Assembly (NCBI RefSeq): GCF_002156705.1
Contig: NZ_CP019893.1
Span: 2,232,001-2,296,000 of the forward strand
Source of the DNA: Natrarchaeobaculum aegyptiacum
Lineage (GTDB): Archaea; Halobacteriota; Halobacteria; Halobacteriales; Natrialbaceae
Reading direction: 5' to 3'
Length of the DNA: 64,000 bases
The position numbers and the translations under genes were made by a program. Below the pieces are notes generated by a model. It saw nothing but the letters and a program-made list of their open reading frames with translations, made no database searches and was not told the DNA's origin. This document shows positions 1 through 9,475 of this stretch, one piece after another; positions within the stretch are counted from its first letter, which is position 1; each line of letters begins with the position of its first letter.

Positions 1-90
1 ACCGTCATCGGCTTCAGCGTCCTCGGTGACGGCCTGCGAGACGTTCTCGACCCCGACCACCTCGACGACGGCCAACGGAGGCGAGGCTGA
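1..90 (+). CDS. ABC transporter permease, C-terminal end (partial)
   Basis: Only the last 29 codons and the stop (88-90) are in the window; the 5' part lies off the left edge. The readable tail contains FSVLGDGLRDVLDP, the usual ending of DppC/OppC-type inner-membrane permeases of peptide/nickel ABC importers. The stop abuts the ATG of the fused ATPase gene at 91 with no spacer, so the two are almost certainly cotranscribed and encode parts of one transporter. The permease would form one half of the membrane channel for a peptide or similar solute. The family call rests on this short tail and the operon context. Confidence 0.8.
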   Translation, partial: TVIGFSVLGDGLRDVLDPDHLDDGQRRRG

Positions 91-2268
91 ATGCCCCTCG
101 AGGTCTCCGATCTCCACGTTCGCTTCCGAACCCGGTCCGGGCCGGTCCACGCGGTCAACGGGGCCACCTTCACCGTCGACGCCGGTGAGATCGTCGGACT
201 GGTCGGCGAGAGCGGCTGTGGCAAGTCCGTCACTGCCCGCTCGATCGTCCGGCTCGAAGACCCCGGTGAGATCGTCCGCGGGAGCGTCACGTTCGACGGC
301 ACTGACCTGACGGCGGCCGACGACCGGACGCTCCGCCGAGTGCGCGGCCGGGAACTCGCGATGGTGTTTCAGGACCCCGAGACGACGCTCAACCCGACCT
401 ATACCGTCGGCGAACAGATCGCCGAGGCGATCCGCGTCCACCGCGATCCGGCCGCTCAGCCGTTCGTCCGGGAACTGCTCGCCGGCGTCACCTCCCGGCT
501 CGGCTCGAGCGAGACTCGAGAGCGGGTGCTCGAGTTGCTGGCCGAGGTCGGCATCCCGGATCCGGACGCACGGATCGACGACTATCCACACCAGTTCAGC
601 GGTGGCATGCGCCAGCGGGTGATGCTCGCCATCGCACTGGCCCGCCGTCCCTCGCTGCTGATCGCCGACGAGCCGACGACCGCGCTCGATACGACGACCC
701 AGGCGGCGATTCTCGATCGGCTCGCGACGCTCAACGACGAGTACGGGATGGGAATCGTGCTCATCAGTCACGACCTGGGCGTCGTCTCCCGGCTCTGTGA
801 CCGCATCGTCGTCATGTACGACGGCGTGGTCGTCGAGTCGGGACCGACCGAAGCGTTACTCTCGAATCCCGGCCATCCCTACACGAAGGCGCTTCTCGGC
901 TGTCTTCCCGGCCGATCGACGCCGAGTGAGCCGCTGCCGACGGTCGGTGGAACGCCACCCGACGGCTCCCCGCCGCCGGCAGGCTGCGTCTTCGCGGACC
1001 GCTGCCCGTTCGCACGCGAGGACTGTCGATCCGCCGAACAACCCGTCGTCACACTCGAGTCGGGTCAGACGGTCCGCTGTGGCGTCCCGGCGGCTCGAGG
1101 GGCCGACCTCGAGTCGCTCCGTGAGGCTATCAGGGTCGACCGGCCCGGTACCGGGATGTCGACCACCGACGACGAAGCCGCGAGCGTGGCCGTCGACGGT
1201 GGCGTGGCGACCGGTGCCGTGACTGCTCGAACCCAGAACTCGGCGTCGACGTCCGGACAGCCGACGCCAGATGCGGATCCGATACTTGAACTCGAGGGCG
1301 TGACCAGGTCGTTCCGGACGTCCGAGGGGCTGATCGATCGGTTCGTCGGGACCGACGAGCGGCTGACGGCCGTTTCCGACGTCTCACTGTCCCTGCGGGC
1401 GGGCGAGACACTGGGGCTGGTGGGTGAGAGCGGCTGTGGCAAGTCGACCCTCGCCCGCCTGATCGCCGGTCTCGAGTCACCGACCGCGGGAACGGTCTCG
1501 CTCCACGGCGAGCCCGTCGACGACGTCGACTCGCGACGGCCGGATCAGCTCGCCGACGTCGGTGTCGTGTTCCAGCACCCGGGATCGAGTCTCGACCCGC
1601 GCCTGACGGTCGGCGAGTCGATCGCCGAACCACTGGTCGAGGCTGGCTGGGCAGCTGACCGGCGCGAGGCTCGGATCGACGACCTGCTCTCGCTCGTCGA
1701 CCTGCCAACCGACCTCGCCGACCGCTACCCGCGCCAGCTCTCGGGTGGCCAGCGTCAGCGGGTGGCGATCGCCCGTGCGCTCGCACTCGAGCCCTCACTG
1801 ATCGTTCTCGACGAGCCGACGGCCGCCCTCGACGTCTCGATCCAGGCAACCGTCCTCAACCTCCTCTCGCGACTCCAGTCGGACCTCGATCTGGCGTACC
1901 TGTTCGTCTCCCACGACCTCGAGGTCGTCCGCCACGTCGCCGATCGGGTCGCGACGATGTATCTGGGACGACTCCTCGAGGTCGGTCCGGCGAGTCAGGT
2001 CCTCTCGCGGCCGGCTCACCCCTACACGGCGACGTTACTCGAGGCGATCCCCGGCCGGGACGGCTCGGCTGACGCCGGTGGACTCGCCGGCGAGCCTCCG
2101 AGCCCGACCGACCGTCCGTCGGGCTGTCCGTTCCATCCACGATGTCCGATGGCCGACGACGACTGTCTGACCCAGCACCCGGACTGGCAAGCCGTCGGCG
2201 AGGCCGTCTCGCGATGTCACTACGCCGAAGAATCGGCAACCGAACGCGAATCCGAATTCGACAACTGA
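91..2268 (+). CDS. Fused DppD-DppF type ABC transporter ATP-binding protein
   Basis: A 725-residue protein with two complete ABC ATPase domains in tandem. The first has Walker A GESGCGKS at about residues 39-46, signature FSGGMRQRV and Walker B LLIADEP; the second has Walker A at about 445-452, signature LSGGQRQRV and Walker B LIVLDEP. Each is followed by the Cys-containing C-terminal extension of oligopeptide transporters (CVFADRCPF and CPFHPRCPM). In most bacteria DppD and DppF are separate; here one chain supplies both nucleotide-binding sites. The linker between the halves (about 350-395) is low-complexity. It sits between the permease tail and the binding protein, so it energises import of a peptide-like solute at the cytoplasmic face. 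Confidence 0.93.
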   Translation: MPLEVSDLHVRFRTRSGPVHAVNGATFTVDAGEIVGLVGESGCGKSVTARSIVRLEDPGEIVRGSVTFDGTDLTAADDRTLRRVRGRELAMVFQDPETTLNPTYTVGEQIAEAIRVHRDPAAQPFVRELLAGVTSRLGSSETRERVLELLAEVGIPDPDARIDDYPHQFSGGMRQRVMLAIALARRPSLLIADEPTTALDTTTQAAILDRLATLNDEYGMGIVLISHDLGVVSRLCDRIVVMYDGVVVESGPTEALLSNPGHPYTKALLGCLPGRSTPSEPLPTVGGTPPDGSPPPAGCVFADRCPFAREDCRSAEQPVVTLESGQTVRCGVPAARGADLESLREAIRVDRPGTGMSTTDDEAASVAVDGGVATGAVTARTQNSASTSGQPTPDADPILELEGVTRSFRTSEGLIDRFVGTDERLTAVSDVSLSLRAGETLGLVGESGCGKSTLARLIAGLESPTAGTVSLHGEPVDDVDSRRPDQLADVGVVFQHPGSSLDPRLTVGESIAEPLVEAGWAADRREARIDDLLSLVDLPTDLADRYPRQLSGGQRQRVAIARALALEPSLIVLDEPTAALDVSIQATVLNLLSRLQSDLDLAYLFVSHDLEVVRHVADRVATMYLGRLLEVGPASQVLSRPAHPYTATLLEAIPGRDGSADAGGLAGEPPSPTDRPSGCPFHPRCPMADDDCLTQHPDWQAVGEAVSRCHYAEESATERESEFDN

Positions 2269-2271
2269 CCC

Positions 2272-3813
2272 ATGACCGAACACGCAGCTTTCACGATGGA
2301 TCGACGAACCGCACTGAAAACAGCGCTCGGAGGAGGGACGCTCGCGCTCGCGGGCTGTCTCGCCGACGGAGCGAGCGACGACGACTTCCGCATCGGCGCG
2401 CCGTGGGACGTCGGCAGCGATCCGCTCGAGGGCGGCCACGCGCTCAGACGAATGGGCGTCACCGAGGCACTCGTCGCCGTCGACTACGACGCCGAACCCG
2501 AACCGGGGCTGGCGACCGACTGGGAACGCGTCGACGACACCCGCTGGGAGTTCTCCCTGCGGGAGGGCGTCACGTTCCACGACGGCACAGCGCTCACCGC
2601 CGACGCCGTCGTCACCTCCCTCGAGCGCACCGTCGACGCGGAGGCGTTCGCTGGCGTCCCGATCGACGTGGTCGAGGCCGTCGACGACTCGACCGTCGGC
2701 GTCGAGACCGAATCGCCGTTTGCCCCGCTGCCGGCTCACCTCTCGCGACACGAGGCGGTCGTTCTGGGCCCTGGCTCGTTCGACGACGGGGAGCTGACGG
2801 AGCCGATCGCCACCGGTCCGTTCGTCGCCGATTCGATCGATCCCGGTTCACAGCTCCGGGTGGTCCGAAACGACGACTACTACGGCGAGACCCCGGCGTT
2901 CGAATCCGTTCGTTACGAGGTCGTCGAAGACGACCAGACCCGGCGGATGCGACTCGAGAACGGCGAACTCGAGATGGCACGCATCCTCCCACAGGAGGCC
3001 GTCGACTCCCTCGAAGCGACCGACGGAATCGACGTCTATACGCCCGAAATCCCTCGGATCAGGTTTCTGACGTTCGACACCCAGTCCGAGCCGTTCGACG
3101 ACCGGCGCGTTCGTCAGGCCGTAACCCACGCCGTCGACCGGGAGGCGCTTACCGACTCCGTCCTCGAGGGCGTCGACGACCCGGCGATCGCTCCCATCTC
3201 CCCCGAGATGACCGACTGGGCCGATCCGGATCTCGAGGAGTCGCTGTTCGATCCCGACCGGGCCCGTGACCTGCTCGAGGAGGCTGGCTGGACGATGGCC
3301 GCGGACGACGAGATCCGACGTCGTGACGGTGAGATGCTCTCGATCGAGATCGTCACTTTCGATGCCCGGAGTCTCCCACTGATCGCCGAAGTACTGCAGG
3401 GCCAGCTTGCCGACGTCGGTGTCGACCTCGAGATCACGGTTCTCGAGTACGGGACGATGCTCGACACCGTCTCGCAGGGCGATTTCGACGCCTACCTCAC
3501 CTCCTGGGGAACGCTGTGGTATCCCGACCCCGACAGGCTCGCCGACATGTTCCACTCCGAGGGCGACCTCTACCACGGCTACGAGAACGAGACGGTCGAC
3601 GCGTTACTCGAGGAGGCCCGCGAACTCGACGACCGCGAGCAGCGACGGGACCGGTACCACGAGGTCCAGTCGATCGTCCTCGAGGATGCACCGATCGCCG
3701 TCCTGACGAGCTACACGAACGTCGTCGCAACGGCCTCGACCGTCAGCGGCTACGAGCCCCACCCGACGGAGATCACCTACGGGCTCGAGCGGATCGACCT
3801 CGAGTCCAGCTGA
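2272..3813 (+). CDS. Peptide/solute-binding lipoprotein of ABC importer (SBP family 5)
   Basis: A 513-residue extracellular binding protein. The N-terminus carries a Tat-type signal (DRRTALK, then a hydrophobic stretch) and lipobox LAGC with Cys29, so it is probably exported folded and lipid-anchored. Domain order is the usual one for the family: the N-terminal lobe with REGVTFHDG near residue 100, then FDDRRVRQAVTHAVDRE, and the C-terminal segment with DVGVDLEI and GYENETVDALLEEA. The gene follows the ATPase stop by 3 bases and closes the operon. An internal ATG at 2296 would give a shorter signal peptide and is an equally plausible start. The ligand cannot be told from sequence. It serves here as an internal reference for the permuted paralogue at 23.1 kb. 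Confidence 0.92.
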   Translation: MTEHAAFTMDRRTALKTALGGGTLALAGCLADGASDDDFRIGAPWDVGSDPLEGGHALRRMGVTEALVAVDYDAEPEPGLATDWERVDDTRWEFSLREGVTFHDGTALTADAVVTSLERTVDAEAFAGVPIDVVEAVDDSTVGVETESPFAPLPAHLSRHEAVVLGPGSFDDGELTEPIATGPFVADSIDPGSQLRVVRNDDYYGETPAFESVRYEVVEDDQTRRMRLENGELEMARILPQEAVDSLEATDGIDVYTPEIPRIRFLTFDTQSEPFDDRRVRQAVTHAVDREALTDSVLEGVDDPAIAPISPEMTDWADPDLEESLFDPDRARDLLEEAGWTMAADDEIRRRDGEMLSIEIVTFDARSLPLIAEVLQGQLADVGVDLEITVLEYGTMLDTVSQGDFDAYLTSWGTLWYPDPDRLADMFHSEGDLYHGYENETVDALLEEARELDDREQRRDRYHEVQSIVLEDAPIAVLTSYTNVVATASTVSGYEPHPTEITYGLERIDLESS

Positions 3814-3868
3814 GCACCGGTCGCTCGCAGACCCGAGTGATGGCTTCCACGGGACCACGACGGCCCGC

Positions 3869-5089
3869 TCACTCGAGTGCCTCGCCGGCGAGTCCGTCGG
3901 CGGCCTCGCTCGAGTCGGGGTGTGGGTCGAACGTCCCCGGCTCCGTCCACTCGCCCGGGTCGCACCCGTCTTCGTGTGCGCCACGCTGCTCTGCGGACTC
4001 CTCGTCACTCGTCGCCGCCTCGCCGCGATACTCGTAGCGCGTCGTCTCCAGCGGCTCGTTTTCTGTGGCGTCCATGGCGATGGCGATCCCTAACGCGACC
4101 AGCCCGAGCAGGACTGCCACGAAGCCGGTGAGGACGCCGGCGAGCGCGTTCGAGTCCTCCGCTCGAGCGCCACGCCAGCACGCCGCCAGCGTGCCGACCA
4201 CGCCGCCAGCCAGTCCGGTCGCGCCGGTGGCGTAGAACAGCGCCGCCGGGTGAAACCCCTCGACGACGTACTGGCGCTCGAGTCGCCACAGGAAGCTCCG
4301 CAGGAGCAACAGCGAGACGAACCGGACGAACGTCGTGTAGCGGATGCTGCTCTCCTCGTCGCCGTAGACCGCCGACATGGCGACGTCGGCGACCCGTCGA
4401 TCGTCGACGTTGAGGTGTGTGAGGATGTGGTTCAGGAAGCCGTACCGGTCCGTGATCGACTCGAGGTCGAGCGATTCGATCGTCTCCCGCGAGATGGCGG
4501 TGTAGCCGTTCTGCGGGTCGCCGATCGTCCAGTAGCCGGTCGCGAACTTCGAGAGGCCGGTAAGCATCGCGTTGCCGACGAACCGGAACGTCGACATCCC
4601 CTCGCGGTCCTCGGCGGTCAGCAGGCGGTTCCCTTTCGCGTAATCGGCCTCGCCCGTTGCCACGGGGTCGACGATCCGATCTAAGATGTCGGGGTCCATC
4701 TGGCCGTCGCCGTTCAGCACCGCGACGACGTCGATGCCGTCGGCCGCGGCTCGCCGGTAGCCGGTCTTTACCGCACCGCCGTAGCCCCGGTTCTCCTCGT
4801 GGCGGATCGGGACGACGCGCCGGTCGTCCCTGTCTGCGTCGCCTCCCGCTTGTACACCACTCCCGAGGTCTGGGCCCCCGTCGGCGGCCACGACCTCGGG
4901 CGGCACCGACTCGCGAGCGTTGATCTCGGCGGCGACCTCCTGAATCACGTCCCAGCTGTCGTCCGGCGAGGCGTCGTCGACGGCGTAGATCCGGTCGACG
5001 AAGTCCGGCACCGTCTCGATCACGCCGCCGACGAACGCGTCCTCGTCGTAGGCGGTCACCACCACGCCGACCGTCTTGCCCTTATACAT
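3869..5089 (-). CDS. GT2 family membrane glycosyltransferase
   Basis: A 406-residue protein beginning MYKGKTVGVVVTAYDE. The N-terminal GT-A fold shows VVVTAYDE, AVDDASPDDS and the acidic NGDGQMD motif that binds nucleotide-sugar and metal. Two hydrophobic segments near the C-terminus (roughly residues 285-315 and 325-350) probably anchor it in the membrane, followed by an acidic tail. It resembles dolichyl-phosphate sugar transferases and AglJ/AglD-like enzymes of archaeal N-glycosylation. The start overlaps the end of the dehydrogenase gene by 8 bases, so it is the last gene of the UDP-sugar operon and may transfer the sugar made by the four genes upstream. A longer in-frame start at 5308 would lie inside the neighbouring gene and is rejected. 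Donor and acceptor are unknown. Confidence 0.88.
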   Translation of the reverse strand: MYKGKTVGVVVTAYDEDAFVGGVIETVPDFVDRIYAVDDASPDDSWDVIQEVAAEINARESVPPEVVAADGGPDLGSGVQAGGDADRDDRRVVPIRHEENRGYGGAVKTGYRRAAADGIDVVAVLNGDGQMDPDILDRIVDPVATGEADYAKGNRLLTAEDREGMSTFRFVGNAMLTGLSKFATGYWTIGDPQNGYTAISRETIESLDLESITDRYGFLNHILTHLNVDDRRVADVAMSAVYGDEESSIRYTTFVRFVSLLLLRSFLWRLERQYVVEGFHPAALFYATGATGLAGGVVGTLAACWRGARAEDSNALAGVLTGFVAVLLGLVALGIAIAMDATENEPLETTRYEYRGEAATSDEESAEQRGAHEDGCDPGEWTEPGTFDPHPDSSEAADGLAGEALE

Positions 5090-6668
5090 CGTCTCCTCCG
5101 TCCGTTCGTCCCGCGTCGGTTGGTTCGGGGTGCGCGTCCGTGCCCGTCTCGATCGTTCCATCGACTGGCTCGACGTCGGTCCGACTCGAGCCCGCGTGCC
5201 CGCGAGGCGGCGCGCCCGATCGCGATCCGCCGAGCGTGTAGACGCGATGGCGCTCGAGGGCGGTCTCGCTCGCCACCGACCCGTCGCCGGCGAGGGCGTC
5301 CCGACCATCGACGATCACCGTCGGCTCGAGCGTGTCCCACTCGATCGCTCCGAACTCCTCGTGTGGCGTCACGAGGACGATCGCGTCGACCGATTCGTCG
5401 GGGAGGTCCTCGCGGTCGATCGCGCGTGCGCCGTACTCGCCCGGATCGACGAGCGGGTCCACGCCGACGACGTCTGCTCCTGCCTCATCCAGCGCATCGA
5501 TGACACCGATCGCCGGCGACGCGCGGGTCTCCTCGACGCCGGGGCGATACGTGATCCCGAGGACGACGACCGTGGCGTCCTCGAGCGGTGACTCGCCTGC
5601 CGCCACATCGGTGCCATCTTCGACCGCGGCGAGTTGCCCCTCGAGTCGATCGACCACCACCGCGGGCATCCCGTCGTTGATCTCCCGCGCCGTTCTGGTG
5701 AGCTCGAGTGGCTCCTCGGCTCCCGAGAGCAGGAAGTGCGGGTAGAAGGGGATACAGTGGCCCCCGACGCCCGGTCCGGGGTCGTGCAGCTGGCACATCG
5801 GCAGGTCGTTGGCCGTGGCGAACGCCTCGCGCGCGGAAATACCGAGTTCGTCGGCGAGTCGCCCGAGTTCGTTCGCGAGTGCGATGTTGACGTCGCGGTA
5901 GACGCCCTCGAAGACCTTCACTGCCTCCGCAGTCGTCGCGTCCGAGACCGGGTGTACGTCGTTGTCCGAAAGTTCGTCGTAGACGACCGACGCCGCGCGC
6001 GTGCTCTCGTCGTCGACGCCCCCGACGACCTTCGGGTACTGGCCGCGGACGTCCCGCAGCGCCGTCCCCGAGGACGTCCGTTCCGGACAGAACGCGAGGC
6101 CGAACTCGTCGGGCTCGAGCCCCGACTTCGCCGACAGGTGCGGGCGGAGCACGTCCCGGCAGGTCCCCGGTGGCAGCGTCGATTCGGCGATCACGAGGTC
6201 TCCCGGCTCGAGTCCGGCCGCGACGTCGTCGGCGACCGATTCGACCGTCGTCAGGTCCGGATCGTCTGCCTCGTCGAGCAGCGTGGGGACGATAACGACG
6301 TGGATCCGCGCTCGGCCCGCGGCTGCAGGTCCGTCCGTGGTCGCCTCGAGTCGGCCTGCCTCGACCTGCTCGGCGACCAGTTGGTCGAGGCCGGGTTCGC
6401 CGACGACGTGGCAGTCGCCCGCGTCGACGGTCTCGACGACTGCGGGGTCGACGTCGACGCCGGTAACGTTCCCCGTCGTCTCCGCGTAGACGCCCGCGAG
6501 CGGGAGGCCCATCTTGCCGAGGCCGTAGACCGCGACGGGGATCGACCCGGTCGTCAGCGCCTCGCGCTGGGCGGAGTCGGACAGATTCGAGTCGTAGAGG
6601 CCGACCTGCTCTCGCTGTTCGATCTCCGACGACTCCGCCGCGGATCGACGACGTTCGCGCTCGCTCAC
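5082..6668 (-). CDS. Nucleotide-sugar dehydrogenase (UDP-GlcNAc/UDP-ManNAc 6-dehydrogenase type)
   Basis: A 528-residue member of the UDP-glucose/GDP-mannose dehydrogenase family, oxidising C6 of a UDP-sugar to a carboxylate with two NAD+. The Rossmann motif GLGKMG lies at residues 49-54, the central segment contains EGVYRDVNIALANEL, and the catalytic Cys is Cys305 in GVGGHCIPFYP. The HCIPFYP form fits the WecC/WbpA branch (UDP-HexNAc) rather than UDP-glucose dehydrogenases. The chosen GTG start at 6668 overlaps the TGA of the upstream oxidoreductase (GTGA); the open frame extends further but only as a shadow of that gene. In context it would supply UDP-GlcNAc uronate, the first step of the diacetamido-uronic acid route. 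Confidence 0.9.
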   Translation of the reverse strand: MSERERRRSAAESSEIEQREQVGLYDSNLSDSAQREALTTGSIPVAVYGLGKMGLPLAGVYAETTGNVTGVDVDPAVVETVDAGDCHVVGEPGLDQLVAEQVEAGRLEATTDGPAAAGRARIHVVIVPTLLDEADDPDLTTVESVADDVAAGLEPGDLVIAESTLPPGTCRDVLRPHLSAKSGLEPDEFGLAFCPERTSSGTALRDVRGQYPKVVGGVDDESTRAASVVYDELSDNDVHPVSDATTAEAVKVFEGVYRDVNIALANELGRLADELGISAREAFATANDLPMCQLHDPGPGVGGHCIPFYPHFLLSGAEEPLELTRTAREINDGMPAVVVDRLEGQLAAVEDGTDVAAGESPLEDATVVVLGITYRPGVEETRASPAIGVIDALDEAGADVVGVDPLVDPGEYGARAIDREDLPDESVDAIVLVTPHEEFGAIEWDTLEPTVIVDGRDALAGDGSVASETALERHRVYTLGGSRSGAPPRGHAGSSRTDVEPVDGTIETGTDAHPEPTDAGRTDGGDDV

Positions 6669-7675
6669 TGGGCTTCCACCTCCCGTTCGGCCGCGGGTTC
6701 GTCCTCGGCCACCAGCGAGTCGATCGTCTGGACCGTCTCGAGCGCGCGGATGCCGTCCTCGGCCGTCACCTCCGGCTCCGAGCCGGTGCGTGACGCCTCG
6801 AGGAACGACTCGAGTTCGTAGCGAAGCGGTTCGCCGTTGTCGACGCGCGGGCGCTCGACGACGCTCTCGTGGCGGTACCGGCGGGTGCCGTCGTCGACCA
6901 GGTACGCCGGGTAGGAGTCCCGGTGGATCAGCACCGACTGCTGGAGGTAGTCGACCTCGAGCAGGCACTCGGCGGCCGTCACGGTCAGTTTCCGCACTTT
7001 CTTCTGGGTCACGCGACTCGCGGTCAGCGACGCGACGACGTCGTCGTAGGCGAGCGTCGCGGTGGCGTACTGGCCGTCGTCGGTCCCCATCGCCGTCACC
7101 GAATCCGGCTCGGAGCCGAGCAGCGAGGCCACGATGTCGACGTCGTGGACCATCAGATCGAAGACGACGTTCCCGCGGGCCGTCCGGTCGACCGGGGGCC
7201 CGAGTCGCTCGGCCTCGATCCCGATCACCTCGACGTCCTCGATCAGGTCGGCGACCGTCTGGACGGCCGGATTGAACCGCTCGATGTGACCGATCTGGAG
7301 CACCTGGCCGGTCTCGCTGGCGCGTCTCGCGAGCTGTCGACCCTCCTCGACCGTCGGCGCGATCGGTTTCTCGACGAGAACGTCGACGCCCGCCTCGAGA
7401 CACCGCGTGACCGTCTCGACGTGGGCGGGCGTCGGCACGGCGACGGAGACGGCGTCACACCGCTCGAGTAGCGTCTCGAGGTCGGTCGCGGTCGTGCCGT
7501 ACTCGGCGGCGACGCGTCGGGCAACCGCCGCGTCCCGGTCGACGACGCCCGCGAGGTCGACCTCCTGGTCCTGCAGTTCACTGTACACTCGCGCGTGATT
7601 TTCACCCATCGCGCCGACGCCGACGACGCCGACGCGCATGGGATCCGTTCGGGCTGCTGTGTCGTTCCTGCTCAT
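6665..7675 (-). CDS. Gfo/Idh/MocA family sugar dehydrogenase (WbpB-like)
   Basis: A 336-residue NAD-dependent oxidoreductase. It has the N-terminal nucleotide-binding motif VGVVGVGAMGENHARVY and the family's catalytic-lysine motif VLVEKPIAPT around residue 110, then a C-terminal substrate domain. In the Pseudomonas wbp pathway the homologue oxidises C3 of UDP-GlcNAc uronate to a 3-keto sugar for the aminotransferase, and the neighbours here support that role. An internal ATG at 7639 (MRVGVVGVG) could be the true start, since the 12 residues before it are polar and unconserved-looking. The 3' end overlaps the dehydrogenase gene by 4 bases; the aminotransferase stop lies 28 bases upstream. Confidence 0.88.
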   Translation of the reverse strand: MSRNDTAARTDPMRVGVVGVGAMGENHARVYSELQDQEVDLAGVVDRDAAVARRVAAEYGTTATDLETLLERCDAVSVAVPTPAHVETVTRCLEAGVDVLVEKPIAPTVEEGRQLARRASETGQVLQIGHIERFNPAVQTVADLIEDVEVIGIEAERLGPPVDRTARGNVVFDLMVHDVDIVASLLGSEPDSVTAMGTDDGQYATATLAYDDVVASLTASRVTQKKVRKLTVTAAECLLEVDYLQQSVLIHRDSYPAYLVDDGTRRYRHESVVERPRVDNGEPLRYELESFLEASRTGSEPEVTAEDGIRALETVQTIDSLVAEDEPAAEREVEAQ

Positions 7676-7703
7676 GATAGGATGGCTGCGATCACGTGTG
7701 TGG

Positions 7704-8900
7704 TCACCTCGAACTGGCGTACGAACCGATCACGTCGACGACCCGCTCTCGATCGCTCCGCTCGAGCCCCGGATGGACGGGGATCGAGAGCACCTCGTCG
7801 GCGGCCGACTCGGCCGCTGGAAGGCGCGTCGCCGCCGTCGCGACCGTCTCGTAGGCCGGCTGGCGATGGATCGGCGGATCGTAGTAGACCGACGTGTCGA
7901 TCCCCGCGTCCTCGAGTGCCTGCCCGAGCCCGTCGCGGTCGCCGCTCCGGATCGTATACTGGTGGTAGACGTGCCTGTAGCCGGACGGTTCGGTCGGCGT
8001 CTCGATCGGTGTCTCTGCCAGTGCCTCGTCGTAGAAATCGGCGTTCTCGCGACGGGCCTCGGTAAACGCCGGCAGGCGCTCGAGCTGGGCCCGGCCGATG
8101 GCTGCGGCGACGTTGGTCAGCCGGTAGTTGTGGCCGAGTTCGTGGTGGTCGTAGCCGCCGTCGCCGTCGGGGTCCCGTCCGTGGTTGACGTAGCTCGCGG
8201 CCCGTGTGGCGACGTCCTCGCGGTCGGTGACGATCATCCCGCCCTCGCCCGTCGTGAGGTTCTTCGTGGGATAGAACGAGAAGCAGGCCGCGTCACCGAG
8301 GCTGCCGACGCGGTTCCCGTCGATCTCGGCTCCGTGAGCCTGACAGGCGTCCTCGAGGACGAACAGGCCGTGATCGTCCGCGAGGTCACAGAGAGCGGGC
8401 ATCGGGGCGGGGAGCCCGTAGAGGTGCACCGGCAGGAGGCCAACGACGTCGTCGCGTCGAGCGAGGACCGATTCGACGCTCTCGGGCTCGAGCGTGTAGG
8501 TCTCGGGATCGACGTCGGCGAAGACAGGCGTCCCGCCGGCCAGTCTGATCGCGTTCGCGCTCGCGACGAACGAGAACGGTGACGTGATCACCGCGTCGCC
8601 CTCCTCGACGCCGAGGGCCTCGAGCGCCGCGTGGAGCGCCGTCGTCCCGTTCGAGGTGGCGACGCCGTGGTCGACGTCGCAGTAGTCTGCGAACTCGGCT
8701 TCGAACGCCCGGACCTCTTCGCCCGCGGCGAGGTCACCGCGCTCCATGACGGCCGCGACGCGTTCGATTGCCCGGCGGCTGACGTCTGGCTCGGCGATGG
8801 GGATCGGGCGCGACCCGGAGTCGACGTCCGACTCGCGTCGCTCGTTCGCGGTGTGTGAGTCCCTGACGTCGAGGTCCTGAGTAGGTTCTGCGTCGGTCAT
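7704..8900 (-). CDS. DegT/DnrJ/EryC1/StrS family sugar aminotransferase (WbpE-like)
   Basis: A 398-residue PLP-dependent aminotransferase. Landmarks are TSNGTTALHAAL (phosphate binding), EDACQAHGA with Asp184, and the PLP lysine Lys213 in SFYPTKNLTTGEGG. These enzymes transfer an amino group from glutamate to a keto-sugar nucleotide; in this operon the likely substrate is the 3-keto UDP-GlcNAc uronate made by the Gfo/Idh enzyme. The first 30 residues are polar and probably disordered. Its ATG overlaps the TGA of the acetyltransferase gene (ATGA at 8897-8900), which indicates translational coupling. Sugar specificity is inferred from gene company. Confidence 0.92.
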   Translation of the reverse strand: MTDAEPTQDLDVRDSHTANERRESDVDSGSRPIPIAEPDVSRRAIERVAAVMERGDLAAGEEVRAFEAEFADYCDVDHGVATSNGTTALHAALEALGVEEGDAVITSPFSFVASANAIRLAGGTPVFADVDPETYTLEPESVESVLARRDDVVGLLPVHLYGLPAPMPALCDLADDHGLFVLEDACQAHGAEIDGNRVGSLGDAACFSFYPTKNLTTGEGGMIVTDREDVATRAASYVNHGRDPDGDGGYDHHELGHNYRLTNVAAAIGRAQLERLPAFTEARRENADFYDEALAETPIETPTEPSGYRHVYHQYTIRSGDRDGLGQALEDAGIDTSVYYDPPIHRQPAYETVATAATRLPAAESAADEVLSIPVHPGLERSDRERVVDVIGSYASSR

Positions 8901-9475
8901 GCGAGCTGGTTCGGCCCCTCGAGGCCCTCTGGGAGCGCTGTTTCGGTCGCGGGGACGCCGACCGCGAGCGTGTTCGCGGACACGTCCTCGGTCACGACGG
9001 CACCAGCGGCGACGAAGGCGTTCTCGCCGATCGTGACGCCCGGCAGGATCGTCGCGTTCGCACCGATCGACGCGCCGTCTTCGATAGTCGGCCCCTCGAG
9101 GTCGGCGTCAGCGCGGACGGGGTAGGGATCGTTCGTCAGGACGGCGTTCGGGCCGACGAAGACGTTGTCGCCGATGGTCGTGCGCGTGGGGACGTAGACG
9201 CCGGTCTGGAGGCTGACGTCCGACCCGATCTGGGTGTTGCCGTCGACGACTGTCTTCGTGCCCGCGAGGACGTCCGACCCGATCGTGGTCCGCTCGCGGA
9301 TCACGACGTCGTGACCAGTGGTGAATCCGTCGCCGATCGTGACGTCACCGTAGACGATCGACCCGGCACGGATCGTCGCCCCGTCGCCGATCTGCGCTGG
9401 CTCGTCGAACGAGCCATACCCGAGCGTGACCGTCTCGTCGATCGAACAGTCCTCGCCGGTGACGAAGCCGCTCAC
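8897..9475 (-). CDS. Hexapeptide-repeat sugar N-acetyltransferase (WbpD-like)
   Basis: A 192-residue protein built almost wholly of imperfect hexapeptide repeats (for example IGDGAT, IGDNVF, IGANAT, IGENAF), the signature of left-handed beta-helix acyltransferases that work as trimers with acetyl-CoA. The C-terminal half has PGVTIGENAFVAAGAVV, typical of WbpD/PglD-like enzymes that acetylate an amino-sugar nucleotide. It is the first gene of the minus-strand operon and overlaps the aminotransferase by 4 bases. Its expected product is UDP-2,3-diacetamido-2,3-dideoxy-uronic acid. The length matches the family. Confidence 0.9.
   Translation of the reverse strand: MSGFVTGEDCSIDETVTLGYGSFDEPAQIGDGATIRAGSIVYGDVTIGDGFTTGHDVVIRERTTIGSDVLAGTKTVVDGNTQIGSDVSLQTGVYVPTRTTIGDNVFVGPNAVLTNDPYPVRADADLEGPTIEDGASIGANATILPGVTIGENAFVAAGAVVTEDVSANTLAVGVPATETALPEGLEGPNQLA

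Noticed and set aside
1130-1849. Long antisense frames opposite the fused ATPase and other GC-rich genes
   Set aside because: They are Arg/Pro/Ser-rich, mirror the third-position G+C of the real genes and match no family.
5082-7403. 773-residue version of the nucleotide-sugar dehydrogenase
   Set aside because: The first 245 residues are an Arg-rich shadow of the Gfo/Idh gene; the GTG at 6668 gives the conserved protein.
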